Source: Cloeon dipterum (lineage: Eukaryota > Arthropoda > Insecta > Ephemeroptera > Baetidae). Taken from it: a stretch of 64,000 nt of DNA. Below the pieces are notes generated by a model. The model worked only from the letters and a program-made list of their open reading frames with translations. It did not search any database and was not told the origin of the DNA. Below, one piece after another: positions 33,601 to 48,068 of this stretch (position 1 is its first letter; the number at the start of each line of letters is the position of its first letter). A program made the position numbers and the translations under genes. The DNA lies in NCBI RefSeq assembly GCF_949628265.1, contig NC_088786.1, positions 13,330,001 to 13,394,000 on the forward strand, read 5' to 3'.

Positions 33601-36600
33601 TATAAACAGTTAACTTGGTCTAATATAAACAGCAAATAATATCAAAGCTTGAGATGTGATCATACATTACAAGTTGAAGATTGAATTTATTCATTCTTAA
33701 GAGGTTTGCTGTTTGAATTTTTGTTTTTGAATAACTGAATGATAAATTGTTGGTAAATTGGTTAAAAATTGTGTAGTATTAAATTCCGTTGTTTAAAAGT
33801 CTATAGTGTCACGCATGATTTATTATTGACATGTCCTTAACTATGTCGTCCACATCTTGGCATGAGACTTCAGATACCGATGAAATTTGCTGGAAATGTT
33901 GCGTTTAATTTATGTAGAACCCTAAAATATTAGGCCTTAATCTCTAAAAATTCTAGCTTACGAAGTTGGTCAACTTGGTCAAGTTGTTGAGCGTCTAAAT
34001 TATACATTTTGAACACCAACATTTTTCATTTACCTCACTCACAACAGAAGTTACAGGCACTGAAAATTTCCCCTTTGTCCAAAATAATGCGAAAATCGGG
34101 AACTTTAATCCCCAGTAAAATAGCCAAATTTAGAGATTTTAAGGTTCAATGTAGGTCCCCTAAACTAACACCTCCACCAAATTTCATCGAAATCTGATGA
34201 CCCATAGCAAGAGGTAGGTGACCTGGTTTAGTAAAATATGTCTATTAGCTATTAACCTGGGATTTATGCCACCAAAGATGATTTTATTTCAGTACTTGTA
34301 TGTAGGCGGTGCTGCCACATTCCCTGCACTTAACTTAATGCATGGTGGGAGCATCACAGCAAATCATCTCAATGTTATAATATATTTGTATTAAGTTCAA
34401 TGTAACATCTGAGAATAGCCTAGCCTTATCACAGCAAAAATTTTCCTTCTTGACATTTCTAAAATTTTAATCAATTCCTTAAACAAGTTTTTTCCTTCTC
34501 AGATTTCAGAGCTACACGCGCCAGACACAAACGCAAGCGCGACGTTATCAGCTAAGGGCGCAGCTTATAAAAAGCCAGCTTTTCTACTAGCAACTGTTAG
34601 AAGGAATCCAGCGGTTTTGGCGCACAGAGATTTAATCATCCGAAGCTCGGGTTGGTGAATTTTGCTTATCCAACAGAGGCTCGGATGATTAGTCTTACAC
34701 ACGTCAATATTCAACATTTGCAAGTGAGCAGCACATTAAAAAGTATACGATTTGAAGTCCAGGATTCAGTGGAGAACACAGGGAATACCATGAAAAGACA
34801 AACCGCTATATTTTCATCGTTATTTCACCAAGGCTTAGTATGTGACTATTAAACTCTAATCAAAATATTTTTCATGCTATGTTGCTTGATAAATTATTTT
34901 CTATTATAATTAAGATATGCATGCTGTACCAGAAAAATGTTTTTTCTTTGCACTAAACCGTGAATGGGGAGAGGGTTATTTCTAATTTATGCAGTTACTG
35001 TATCTTTTCAATTGTTTGAATCAGATCTAATTTAAGGGCAACGCGCTGGTTTGGGGCCCATAACGGTTTATTGCTAGAGCATGATCATTTTAGAAAGGAA
35101 ACTTCCAAGAACCAACCAACTGGCGTGAATACATTAGATTCAGAAATTTACATGAAGTACGCATGTGCACAATCTTTATTGAAAAAATTGGAAAGCATGA
35201 CTTTAAGAGCCAACTTATCTATTTGACATCATTGCATTAAAATAACACAAGCAAGCCAGCCATTTGATAGCACTCTAAAATTGAGAGAAATATGGCTGCG
35301 CTTAAAATAATTAAATTTATTTTTTACCCTTTTATATATTTATATAATATATGAATTTAAATTTAATTGGATGGACAGTTACACAACAGCAACCCAATAT
35401 AATTAATTGAATTAGTGAAAACATTTTTGATAAATGAAGTCTGGAGAAATCAGCTTACCTTATTGGTCAAACATTGCAGGAAGTCCTGCTTCATATCGCT
35501 GACAGAAACTCTGTCATGGGGACGTTTGGGCCCACTGACTGAGGGAACAACAGTTGCCAAGTCCAGCTCAACCACCTGTGGTATAATGAATTAAAATAAT
35601 GCTTGAAATTTATAATTAGAACTCACTTGCGTGAATTTTGGGTCTTGATTGACATCAGAATAGTTTCTCATCATTTTGGAAGCACGCAGGTATGCTTCAA
35701 TGGTTTGAATCTTTGTCTCGTCCCTATCTGCAGAAAAATTGTATTGTTAATTTGCAGAATTTTGTAATAAGACAAAGTGTACTTGTTTGCCTCAGGTATG
35801 CCAGAGTAGCATTGTCAACTGGGAAGAAACCAACCGTTGCACCATACTCTGGGCACATGTTCGAGATGGTTGCTCTGTCAGCAATTGAAAGCGCAGTCAC
35901 CCCTGGACCAAAGAACTCGACAAATTTACCGACAACGCCGATTTGACGAAGGTGCTAAAAATAGAAATATCAGTTTGAAACAGAGGTGAATTAAATTATT
36001 TATTTGGAAATATGAACTCTTATTCTACAAACCTTGGTGATGGTTAAAACCAGATCTGTGGAAGTGGCATATTGATCCAGAGCACCAGTGATTTGGTATC
36101 CAATGACTTCAGGTAAAAGCATTGATATAGCCTGGCCTAGCATTACAGCCTCAGCTTCAATTCCTACAATGCATAACAGAGAGCGCATATTTGTTAATGA
36201 ATCCACCATGAAATTGTGATTTTAAACCCTTAAAGCTACATAAATACAGTCCACTTAGCAACATCTTAATGAAGAGCAAAAATTGATGAATGTTATGTTT
36301 ATATTTGCAAGCAGAAATGATGAATATACAAACCTCCTGCACCCCATCCTAGAACGCCAAGACCATTGATCATGGTGGTGTGCGAATCAGTTCCCACTAC
36401 AGAGTCAGGGTATAGCACCTCAGAATCAGAAAACACCACTCTGGCCAGGTACTCCAAGTTGACTTGGTGCACAATTCCAGAGCCAGGCGGGACAATCAGC
36501 ATGTTCCTGAAAGCGGTAGCACCCCACTTTAAGAAGCGGAAACGCTCCTTGTTGCGCTCAAACTCCAAGTCCTGATTTTTTTGCAGAGAATCTGGCCTGT

Positions 36601-37983
36601 GGAAAGCGATTCAGGGTGTTGAAATTATCATAGCTAACACTCATGGTTTTAATTTTTACGTTCTGGCAAAGTCCACCTGGACTGAGTGGTCAATGACAAG
36701 GTCAGACGGGCATATGGGATTGATTTTGTCAGGGTCGCCCCCCAGTTTGGACACGGCGTCACGCATAGCTGCAAAATCGACAACTGCAGGCACTCCAGTG
36801 AAGTCCTGCAGAATAACTCTGGCGGGTTTAAAGTTGAGCTCCACATTTTGTTGATTGGCCCAATTCAGCACGCACTCGACGTCACTTTTCGTGACAGAAA
36901 ACTCGTCGCAGTTGCGTACCACTGATTCCAAAAGAACCCTTACGCTGAAGGGCAGCTCATCTATTTGTAGAATCAAAATTGATCAAATTTAATACCATTC
37001 ATTCAAGGGCGCTGGTGGCTTACCGTATTTTGAGCCTCCAAGGGCAGGTAGGTCAAAGAACTTAAAGGTTTTGCCTCCGACTTCTAAATCCTTCAGATAC
37101 CCGGCATAAGGGTTGCCTGAAATTTTTAATTTGACTTGTAATGGTGGTTGAACTTTGCGCCAAGTAAATTTCTTATCAGTTTCCCCAACTAAAAGCACCA
37201 AGGTCAGGTAATATCTGCTGAATGAGATTTTTAGCATTCGAACATGCTGTTTTTTTCTGAGCAAGCATATGAATATTAGCCTTGAAATTATAGATTTAAA
37301 ATTTTCAAGATTAATTCAAAATATTTATATAATTTCAATTGTATTTCCTAGAAAAATTAAAAAAAGCAGCACTTGTGATGCAGTTTTCATTAATTTATCT
37401 TTCTCATGATACATTATTTTGGGTTTTAAATTGGGCAATTTTCTTTTAAAGTTAGAATTAATGTATCGCTTTTCAACTGAGTGATGATAAGCAGGCTTTA
37501 ATACAATGCAGTGTGATATTAAAAACATTATATGGAAAACACAAGTGGATACAAAGCAAGAGCATGACTTTTTTGCCTGTGTCACGTGAATAAATCTGCA
37601 TTTTAATTAGCTCAATCTCCAACTGTGACACATTTACCAAAGAAAATACATATTTGCTACGATAGAGAGTAAATAGAATTTTACGGTATTTTATCACAGC
37701 TACAACAAAAGTTAAATAATAATGCTCACTCAAAAGATGCACTTCACAAAAAGATTGCTTACTAAACTAGCATGTTTTTAGTTTAAAACGCAATCTGATA
37801 CGTCCGGATACGTCTTAACCAAAAGTGATATGATAATATAATATATATGTTTTATATTTCGCCACTTTTAAGGACTAAAAACAGCTGAGCATCTATTTAA
37901 TCGTTGTATCTACTCACTAAAGCAGTTTTTGGGCGAAAAATGTAGAAAAAACAATTCGAAATGGATTCATATTTACCAGCCAT
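30625..37983 (-). CDS. Aco1: Cytosolic aconitase / iron regulatory protein 1 (888 aa)
   Basis: Seventeen minus-strand coding exons: 37983-37977, 37116-37024, 36960-36660, 36596-36334, 36163-36033, 35954-35783, 35727-35627, 35575-35459, 32944-32785, 32592-32372, 32315-32159, 32103-31868, 31801-31665, 31362-31215, 31157-31035, 30977-30792 and 30738-30625. They sum to 888 codons plus stop, against 889 aa in human IRP1. The enzyme interconverts citrate and isocitrate with a [4Fe-4S] cluster. The IRP1 family binds iron-responsive elements when the cluster is lost. Cluster cysteines are present in TSCTNTSN and [12 protein letters not shown]. Other signatures are [70 protein letters not shown] and [14 protein letters not shown]. 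No mitochondrial presequence is seen: the protein begins [10 protein letters not shown]. The first coding exon is only 7 bases (ATGGCTG). One intron (31664-31363) uses a GC donor, and one is 2.5 kb. Confidence 0.97.
32945..35458. other. Large (2.5 kb) aconitase intron
   Basis: All but one of the other aconitase introns are about 50-360 bases, so this one is exceptional (the first, next to the 7-base exon, is about 0.86 kb). It is AT-rich with no supported ORF. Around 34.5-34.7 kb the composition changes: a GC-richer patch, a TATAAAAA at about 34565 and a hairpin at 34633-34691. It may contain an inserted element or a nested transcript. Confidence 0.5.
34633..34691. other. Hairpin-forming inverted repeat in aconitase intron
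   Basis: TAATCATCCGA at 34633-34643 pairs perfectly with TCGGATGATTA at 34681-34691. An inner stem GTTGG (34651-34655) pairs with CCAAC (34670-34674) around a 14-base loop, giving a hairpin of about 59 bases with a central bulge. It could be a small structured RNA, a MITE end or chance. Transcription is not shown. Confidence 0.4.
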
Positions 37984-38516
37984 TTCGAACGCGCACGAGT
38001 CGAGATGTTGGCAAGGTATAATAATTTAGCTGAAGAGAATCTCGGTTGCAGGGAAGGGACAGCAGAGACAGCGAAAGAGCTGCTGGCTAGGCCCGTGATC
38101 AACAATCCGACGTCACTCAAGTGGGTTGGGTACGCAGCATAACCAATGTAACACTTTTGATTAAATTTTGTGATACAAAACGAATAATATCTTCGAATAG
38201 GAAACTCTGAAGAAAATAAAAATAAGAACACCATTTGTCAATGCACATAAACAACAAAGGGAAACAGTTCAGAAAAAGTTAAAATAATAGTGTTACTATT
38301 TTATTTCTGTTGGTACTGTGATCTAGTCAGCTGACTAATTCCAAGGGGTGTGTGCCAAAAGTGCTTGTGGTCGCATGCTGTTGTTTTCCTTCTTCTTCTG
38401 GTTACCATACCTTCGTCACGGCGAGCGACTGCATTATTGTTTATTTCCAGTGCCAACTTTGATTATAAAATACAATCCTGAATAGGATTTGTGCTATCCG
38501 TGCTATCGTACCTAAA
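37984..38516. promoter_or_regulatory. Head-to-head intergenic region of aconitase and mRpL46
   Basis: The 533 bases between the divergent aconitase ATG (minus) and mRpL46 ATG (plus) must hold both 5' UTRs and promoters. No TATA box or other core element is convincingly placed. A CGACGTCAC half-CRE-like site lies near 38109. A shared promoter for two mitochondria/iron-linked housekeeping genes is plausible but inferred only. Confidence 0.45.
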
Positions 38517-39578
38517 ATGGCTCTTTTAAAAACAAGCCATTTCACTCGAATTTTACTCTCTGGTGGAAGAAATGCAGGTGCTCATTGATTAATTTTGCTG
38601 ATTTCTTCATTAGTTGCAATTAAAATTTGTTCGTTTATTAGGTTTTGTGAGACCTTCAGCTATTAATTTTACTTCAAATGCATCAGAACCTCATATTGCT
38701 AAGAAATGGGACCTTGTCAGCAGTGTCTGCGTTGAGAGGAATCCGATTATCACAGCAGACTTGACAGATATCGAGAACAAAATGCAGATTTTCCTCTCAA
38801 AGGTTTCCTACAGACATATTTAACCTACAAATTAATATAAATACTAAATGTTTCTGCAGATAGAGCTTGAGCAAAGCAAAAAGTCAGACCATGAGTTGCG
38901 CAAAGAAAGAGATAAGATCACTGTAGACGCTCTCAAAAAAGGAAATGCATCAGAGGCAGACTTAGAACAAGCCACCAAAGCGACTGCACAAGATTTTGAG
39001 GATGCCAGTCAAGATGAGTTTGCAAAATTCACATTTGCTTCCAGGAAGAATGGTTAGCTGCGTAAAAATTTTGAATAAGTAAAACTCAACAAGCAAATAT
39101 AATGTTCCACAGATCCGATTATAGATGAAGATGCAAGAAATATAAAACGCCACTTAAGCAAACACTTAGTGCTGCTAACACAGCAGAAAGTTGGTTCTGA
39201 CAGCGTGTGGTTGCTACCTCAAAGTGTCAGGAAGGAAGGTGAAACAATGCGGCAGACTGCTGACCGAGCCTTAGTAGAGGCTGTTGGCGAAAATTTCAAA
39301 TCGATAGTCCTAGGGAACGCGCCTGTTGGTTTTTACAAGTACAAATATCCCAAGGACGTGCGAGATAAACGTGGAGTAGAAGGCGCCAAAGTATATAAAT
39401 ACATTGAGAATTAATATGGCCTTATTAAGTGAGTGTTTTTCAGGTCTTCTTCTTCAAAGCAATTTACCAGGAAGGGGAGGCTTCATGCAAAGATTTTCTG
39501 TGGGCAACTAAAGAGGAATTAGGAGAGAAAACAAAGCAAGACTACTTTAAAAGTGTGGATCAATTTCTTCTGTTTTAG
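38517..39578 (+). CDS. mRpL46: Mitochondrial large-subunit ribosomal protein L46 (275 aa)
   Basis: Five exons: 38517-38577, 38642-38802, 38860-39052, 39113-39390 and 39444-39578. Phases are consistent and the total is 275 aa, near the 279 aa of human MRPL46. The N-terminus MALLKTSHFTRILLSGGRNA is basic, hydroxylated and free of acidic residues, as expected for a mitochondrial targeting peptide. Next comes WDLVSSVCVERNPIITADLT, a charged helix rich in Lys/Glu/Asp, then the degenerate Nudix-like core with WLLPQSVRKEGETMRQTADR and FYKYKYP. The end VFFFKAIYQEGEASC...FLWATKEELGE fits the family. L46 is a structural, catalytically inactive member of the mitoribosome. Confidence 0.93.
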
Positions 39579-40022
39579 ATATTTGTTTTGGAGTAAAATG
39601 ATGTATTAGATGGAAAATCAATTAAAAAATATCTGAATTTGATTTTTCACAACCCGCTTGGTATAATAATATGGATTATCAATTTAGGTAATAAGGTATT
39701 GATGTTGCTATGTAATACTAAAGTGGTCTCTCAATCAGCCACTCAAGGCTATGCAGTATGCAGATTGCAGGCAACTTTTGGCCCACCAGCAGCTGAGCAT
39801 TTTTGCTGGCGACTGGAATGGAAAATTCTTGAGAAAACTTTTACACGGTTCAGCCCAGCTGTTAAAAGGAGTGTGATAGCAATATACTTTGTATCATAAT
39901 GTGGAAAAATTGAATTTAGATGGAGCGAAAAAAATCGTTCCTTTTTGCTTTGGATTCGGCATTTTTTTTAACAAAAGTACTTTGACATTTTTTTGCATTA
40001 TATTGGGTCACCCAATTATCAG

Positions 40023-40168
40023 TGGTAGACAAAACCAAGGAAGGCAAAAGGACATTACCCCCAGCCTTATACAAAGATACGCAGGCGGACCAGGCCAGGA
40101 GACTAGCTGAAGCTGAGTCTAATTCTTCGATTCTCTCGTCGTCTAATCGTCTCTACTCTGTTGACTGA
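40023..40168 (+). CDS. Orphan terminal-exon candidate, unknown product
   Basis: After an acceptor-like ATTATCAG, a frame of 47 codons runs to TGA at 40166-40168. It includes VVDKTKEGKRTLPPALYKD, QADQARRLAEAES and ends SNRLYSVD. Amino-acid use is normal for a soluble protein. I found no partner exon with matching phase and do not recognise the family. It could be the 3' exon of a small gene between mRpL46 and the oxidoreductase, a pseudogene, or chance. Confidence 0.25.
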
Positions 40169-40242
40169 TCTATATTATCCAATTTTGAATCGTCCTGTTA
40201 AACTCCACTCCGTCCACAGGGCAGCGACGACTGCATTAAAAT

Positions 40243-40399
40243 TTAGTAAAATTTAATTTCTTTAGCTATAGGCAAGAGGCAGTCATTCCCAATTTTCACT
40301 TTCCAGCCTTCCCGCCAATAATTGTTCCCCCACCACGGTTGTGAGGTTGATGGAGTAAAGGGAAAATCAGCTGTAGCTTGTAGCTGTACTTGCTGCACG
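40243..40399 (-). CDS. Orphan terminal-exon candidate, unknown product
   Basis: On the minus strand a good acceptor (CACTATTTCAG) precedes 51 codons ending TAA at 40245-40243. Residues include VQQVQLQATADFPFTPSTSQ, PWWGNNYWREGW and IAKEIKFY. The Trp/Asn-rich segment is unusual for a chance frame. Any 5' exon would lie inside or beyond the oppositely oriented oxidoreductase gene that starts at 40520. The only nearby ATG would need a 41-base intron, which is very short. It is unrecognised and may be spurious. Confidence 0.25.
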
Positions 40400-40519
40400 C
40401 TGAAATAGTGAATTAACTTGAGGTCGTAAACTACATACACTTTAATTTTCCTTGCATTTTGAACAATGCTTTTTGTATTTCACATTTAAACTGACCCGGA
40501 ATTCCATATTTTCGTAAGG

Positions 40520-41793
40520 ATGGCGCTTAGGCGTTGTATGGTTACTGTTGTCAACACTGGAATCAGACGTGCCTCCACTTTTAAGGCGGCGGTCCTGAAA
40601 GAGGTTGGACAACCGCTAAAAATCGACGAAATCAAGTCAGGGAAGCTTGCAAAAGACCAGGTATTTTCTCTCAAAGTATGCTCTTCAATTTTTATTCTTA
40701 TATTCAATCAGGTCAGGTTGAAAGTGAACAAGTGTGGGGTGAATTCTGCCGACCTGCAAATATGCAAGGGTGAATATCACATAAAACCGAAGCTACCATT
40801 CGTTCCTGGTTTCGAAGTTGCTGGAGAGGTGTTGGAAATAGGCTCAGGTGTAAAAACCCTGCAGAAAGGCGACAGGGTTGTTGGCCTTAACAAAGATCTT
40901 TTTTCGGGATTTGCTCAACAGTGCGTTCTCAACCAAAATGTAAATAGTTTTGCTTGCGACCATCACATTTTGTGAATATGTAATTACTATCGCACTTTCA
41001 GGATGTCTGGTTGCTGCCCGGAGGTATCAAGTTTGGAGAAGGTGCTGCTCTTACTGACGCCTATGCAACTGCTCTTTTGGGTCTAGCAAGGAGAGCCCAG
41101 CTGCAGGAAGGTGATACAGTGCTGGTAACTGCGGCTGCTGGAGGACTGGGGCTGGCAGCTGTTGACCTTGCAGCTAACGTCTACAGGGCTAAGGTTATTG
41201 GGGTGTGCGGCACAGAAGACAAAGCTTCTTTGGTCAGGGAGAAAGGCGCGTGGGCTGCCCTAACATACAGCCCTCAACACCTGAGAGCCAAGGTTGAGGA
41301 AGTGACGGTAGGCAAGGGCGTCAAAGTTATCTTTGATGCAGTCGGGGGGCATGTATTCCAAGAATCCTTGAATTGGTAAAGAGCAAATTTTAAAATTTAA
41401 AATTTGGTTAGAAAAAAACAGAATGTTTCAGTGTTGCCCATGAAGGTATGGTGGTTGTCGCTGGTTTTGCATCAAAAGAAATCCCACAGGTTGAGACCAG
41501 CAGTCTGCTACCAAAAGCATTTAGTCTTGTTGGTGTATCCCTATCAAATTACAGAGTGTCTGATCCAGAGGTTTACAGGTAAATTATTCACTCACTTAAT
41601 CTTTGAGCATGCAATCACTTAACTCAAAAATTTAATGTACAGGCAAAGTGTAGAAGACGTAATTGACATGTGTGAGCAAGGCCTGATCAGCCCACACATC
41701 TCTGCCGAATTTGATTTGGAAAATGTCAATGAAGCCTTTGAATTCCTGAGAGAACGCAAATCTACCGGCAAAGTGATACTGGATTGCGACTGA
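40520..41793 (+). CDS. Quinone oxidoreductase-like protein 2-type MDR enzyme (346 aa)
   Basis: Five exons: 40520-40660, 40712-40939, 41002-41375, 41432-41578 and 41643-41793. All junctions are in frame; 346 aa is typical of zeta-crystallin-like medium-chain dehydrogenase/reductases. The N-terminus (MALRRCMVTVVNTGIRRAST) is basic and may be a mitochondrial presequence. The GroES-like part has VNKCGVNSADLQICKGEY and PFVPGFEVAGEVLEIGSGV. The Rossmann part has the nucleotide-binding AAAGGLGLAAVDLA and VIGVCGTEDK, then VIFDAVGG. Zinc ligands of alcohol dehydrogenases are absent, as in NADPH:quinone reductases. The substrate is unknown. Confidence 0.9.
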
Positions 41794-42919
41794 TACCTTA
41801 TGCTATAGTCAGATACTCATTTCTTAAATATTGCCCTGTTGGAGAAATTATGTAAGTTTTTTATCTGTACCAGCCTTAGTGTTGTAACTACTTCCGCTAA
41901 AGTGTTGTCAGATGAGCAAGCTGTAACCTCAAATTAAATATTCCCTACCAGATTAACTTGAACATTTTATTTCGTTTGTAAAATTAATTTTAAAGGATTA
42001 CATATATTTCATAGCAATTTTAATTAGCATTATGTTAAAAATAATAATGATTGTAGAAGGTCAGGCACAGCTAAAGTAAGTTTTCTTTTAATTCTGGTTA
42101 ATGTAGAGGGCACAGAATTACTGAAACCACTCGCCTATTTGTTAATTGTCCAGGAAAATTGTTCTTTTTAGAGCGATGTTGCAAGAAAAATTACATCTTA
42201 GAGCACGCAAGTTCTCTGTCGCTCCACGTAGTTCCTTCAGTGTCAGTGACTCAATGGAGGCATCCACTCTTGCGACAGAGTGGATTGCGGCTCACAATCA
42301 ATATTTTGTGATAATTAAGGGCTGATTGTGAGAGAATAGCAGACAATCAAATGTTTTTTACTGAGCTTAATTACAATCGTTGCGGCGTTGCGTCACTATC
42401 ATAAATGACCACGAATCATATTATGTGATTTTAAGTCAATTGAACCATACTTAAAACCATCTAAAATTGCCAAATCGATCTAAAGGCGCCTAGAGGGTGT
42501 CTAAAAATCCTAAAATTATTATTCAAATAAATGGTCTATCTGGGCTAAATGATAATCATAATTATTAGTACAAGAATTTATAATATAATCCACATAATCA
42601 TGTTCGGTAATATATGTTTGCATACAACCCACGCACGTACCCACAATCCTTAAATTATATCAATGAAATTCGGGAAATTCAGTTTGAACATGAGCGACTG
42701 ACTGAGACCGCGCCAATCATATTTCAAAGAGTGACTCAACAGTGGCGCGCCCCCTTCAACTTATCAACAAACACAAAATAGCTACTACTACATACTGCTA
42801 CTACAGCTGTGTGTGACAGTGACATAGACACAGACAGGTCAGACAGCAAAATAGATAGGCTCCTCTTTCGTGGGGATACATAGTCTTTTTTGAAACTTCT
42901 TCTAAGTCAGGCGGAGACG
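41794..42919. other. Spacer between oxidoreductase and FAN genes
   Basis: Contains the oxidoreductase 3' UTR and the FAN promoter. A 49-codon ORF lies at 42176-42325, overlapped by a CTCTGTCGC...GCGACAGAG inverted repeat (about 42212-42280). Nothing else is supported. Confidence 0.5.
42176..42325 (+). CDS. Small ORF, 49 codons, unknown
   Basis: ATG at 42176 opens 49 codons to TGA at 42323-42325, including LRARKFSVAPRSSFSVSDSM and LATEWIAAHNQYF. The composition is protein-like, but there is no recognised homology. Part of it coincides with an inverted repeat that may explain the unusual composition. It could be an upstream small ORF, a leader exon or chance. Confidence 0.15.
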   Translation: MLQEKLHLRARKFSVAPRSSFSVSDSMEASTLATEWIAAHNQYFVIIKG

Positions 42920-47135
<4,216 letters not shown>

Positions 47136-47509
47136 TTTCTACAAAAACACGTACATGCTCATTATTGTGATACTAACACCACATTGCCAAAATTTATACT
47201 GATTTTTTTAGATTTTAATCGATATTTTTCATCAAATTTAAATGTACTCCAACAAACTACAATATGTAGTAACATTGATCCAATTAAATTGTGCCACGTA
47301 AAATTGTCGTTTTTTACCTTCATTGCTTGTTAATTCTGCACCAATCATGAAACATCTGAATTGAATTTTATTTGCTAAATCTTTATTTAAAATCAGCATA
47401 TCCATGAAGTAGTGGAATGAAAAGTAGTAATTATTATAAAAGTGTGAATGAATGAATGACTGCGAGTGAGCATGAGCTCTTACAAAGAGACTGATTCTAA
47501 TATTATTTA

Positions 47510-47515
47510 AATAAA
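47510..47515 (+). terminator. Candidate FAN poly(A) signal
   Basis: AATAAA 375 bases after the FAN stop. Other weaker variants occur earlier, so the assignment is uncertain. Confidence 0.3.
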
Positions 47516-47978
47516 CGTTGTTTTCACTGTCTTGACCATTAATAATTTCGGTATTTTTCATGACAATTTTTATTTCTTAAAAAAATCAAATCAGTCTGTT
47601 GGGAGTGCAACCAGGCAGACGTAGCCCATGCAATCAGAAGAACCCCCATCTTCCTTTGATGCTGTTGTTGAATATCGCGCAGTGGAGGGACAGCGCTCAA
47701 TTAATTGTGGCTTTTACTTATATAGGTACAAGCGTTTTTACCATTTAAACCATATTATTTGCAATTCCAAAAAACACGTGCTGGTATGATAGAAGTCTTA
47801 AAACTTACTTATAAAGGAGTTTACTTACGTTTTTTTTTTTCAATTTATTTAAACATTTTTTACTGCAGCCAACATCCATCTTATGTATTAAAGAGTCTAA
47901 GAAGTTAAGACGTGGTCTTTTTCAGGACTGAGCTTCCTCCAATGGGCTCCTGAATGAGCCTGTGCATGTTAGTCGTTC

Positions 47979-48068
47979 GCGGTGTTATTGGGAAACGAGT
48001 TTTCGGTAGTTGCTCGCCATTAGGGGGTGAACCGATGAAGAACTAGGAGTTTGCCAAGCAGAGGTTAA
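47979..48068. repeat. Dispersed repeat, copy C
   Basis: GCGGTGTTATTGGGA (47979-47993) and GCAGAGGTTAA (48058-48068) match the 30.1 kb copy exactly and in the same order, 79 bases apart here and 46 there. CTCGCCATT also occurs in both, at different positions. The element lies in the FAN-PDE1 spacer. Confidence 0.5.

Larger units (their letters stand above)
39579..40519. other. Spacer between mRpL46 and quinone oxidoreductase-like gene
   Basis: Contains the mRpL46 3' UTR and the promoter of the next gene. Two terminal-exon candidates on opposite strands (40023-40168 plus, 40243-40399 minus) are listed separately. A further plus-strand frame at about 39.71-39.88 kb (NQPLKAMQYADCRQLLAHQQ onward, ending LLKGV) also looks protein-like, but no junction to the 40.0 kb exon keeps both frames. 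Confidence 0.4.
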
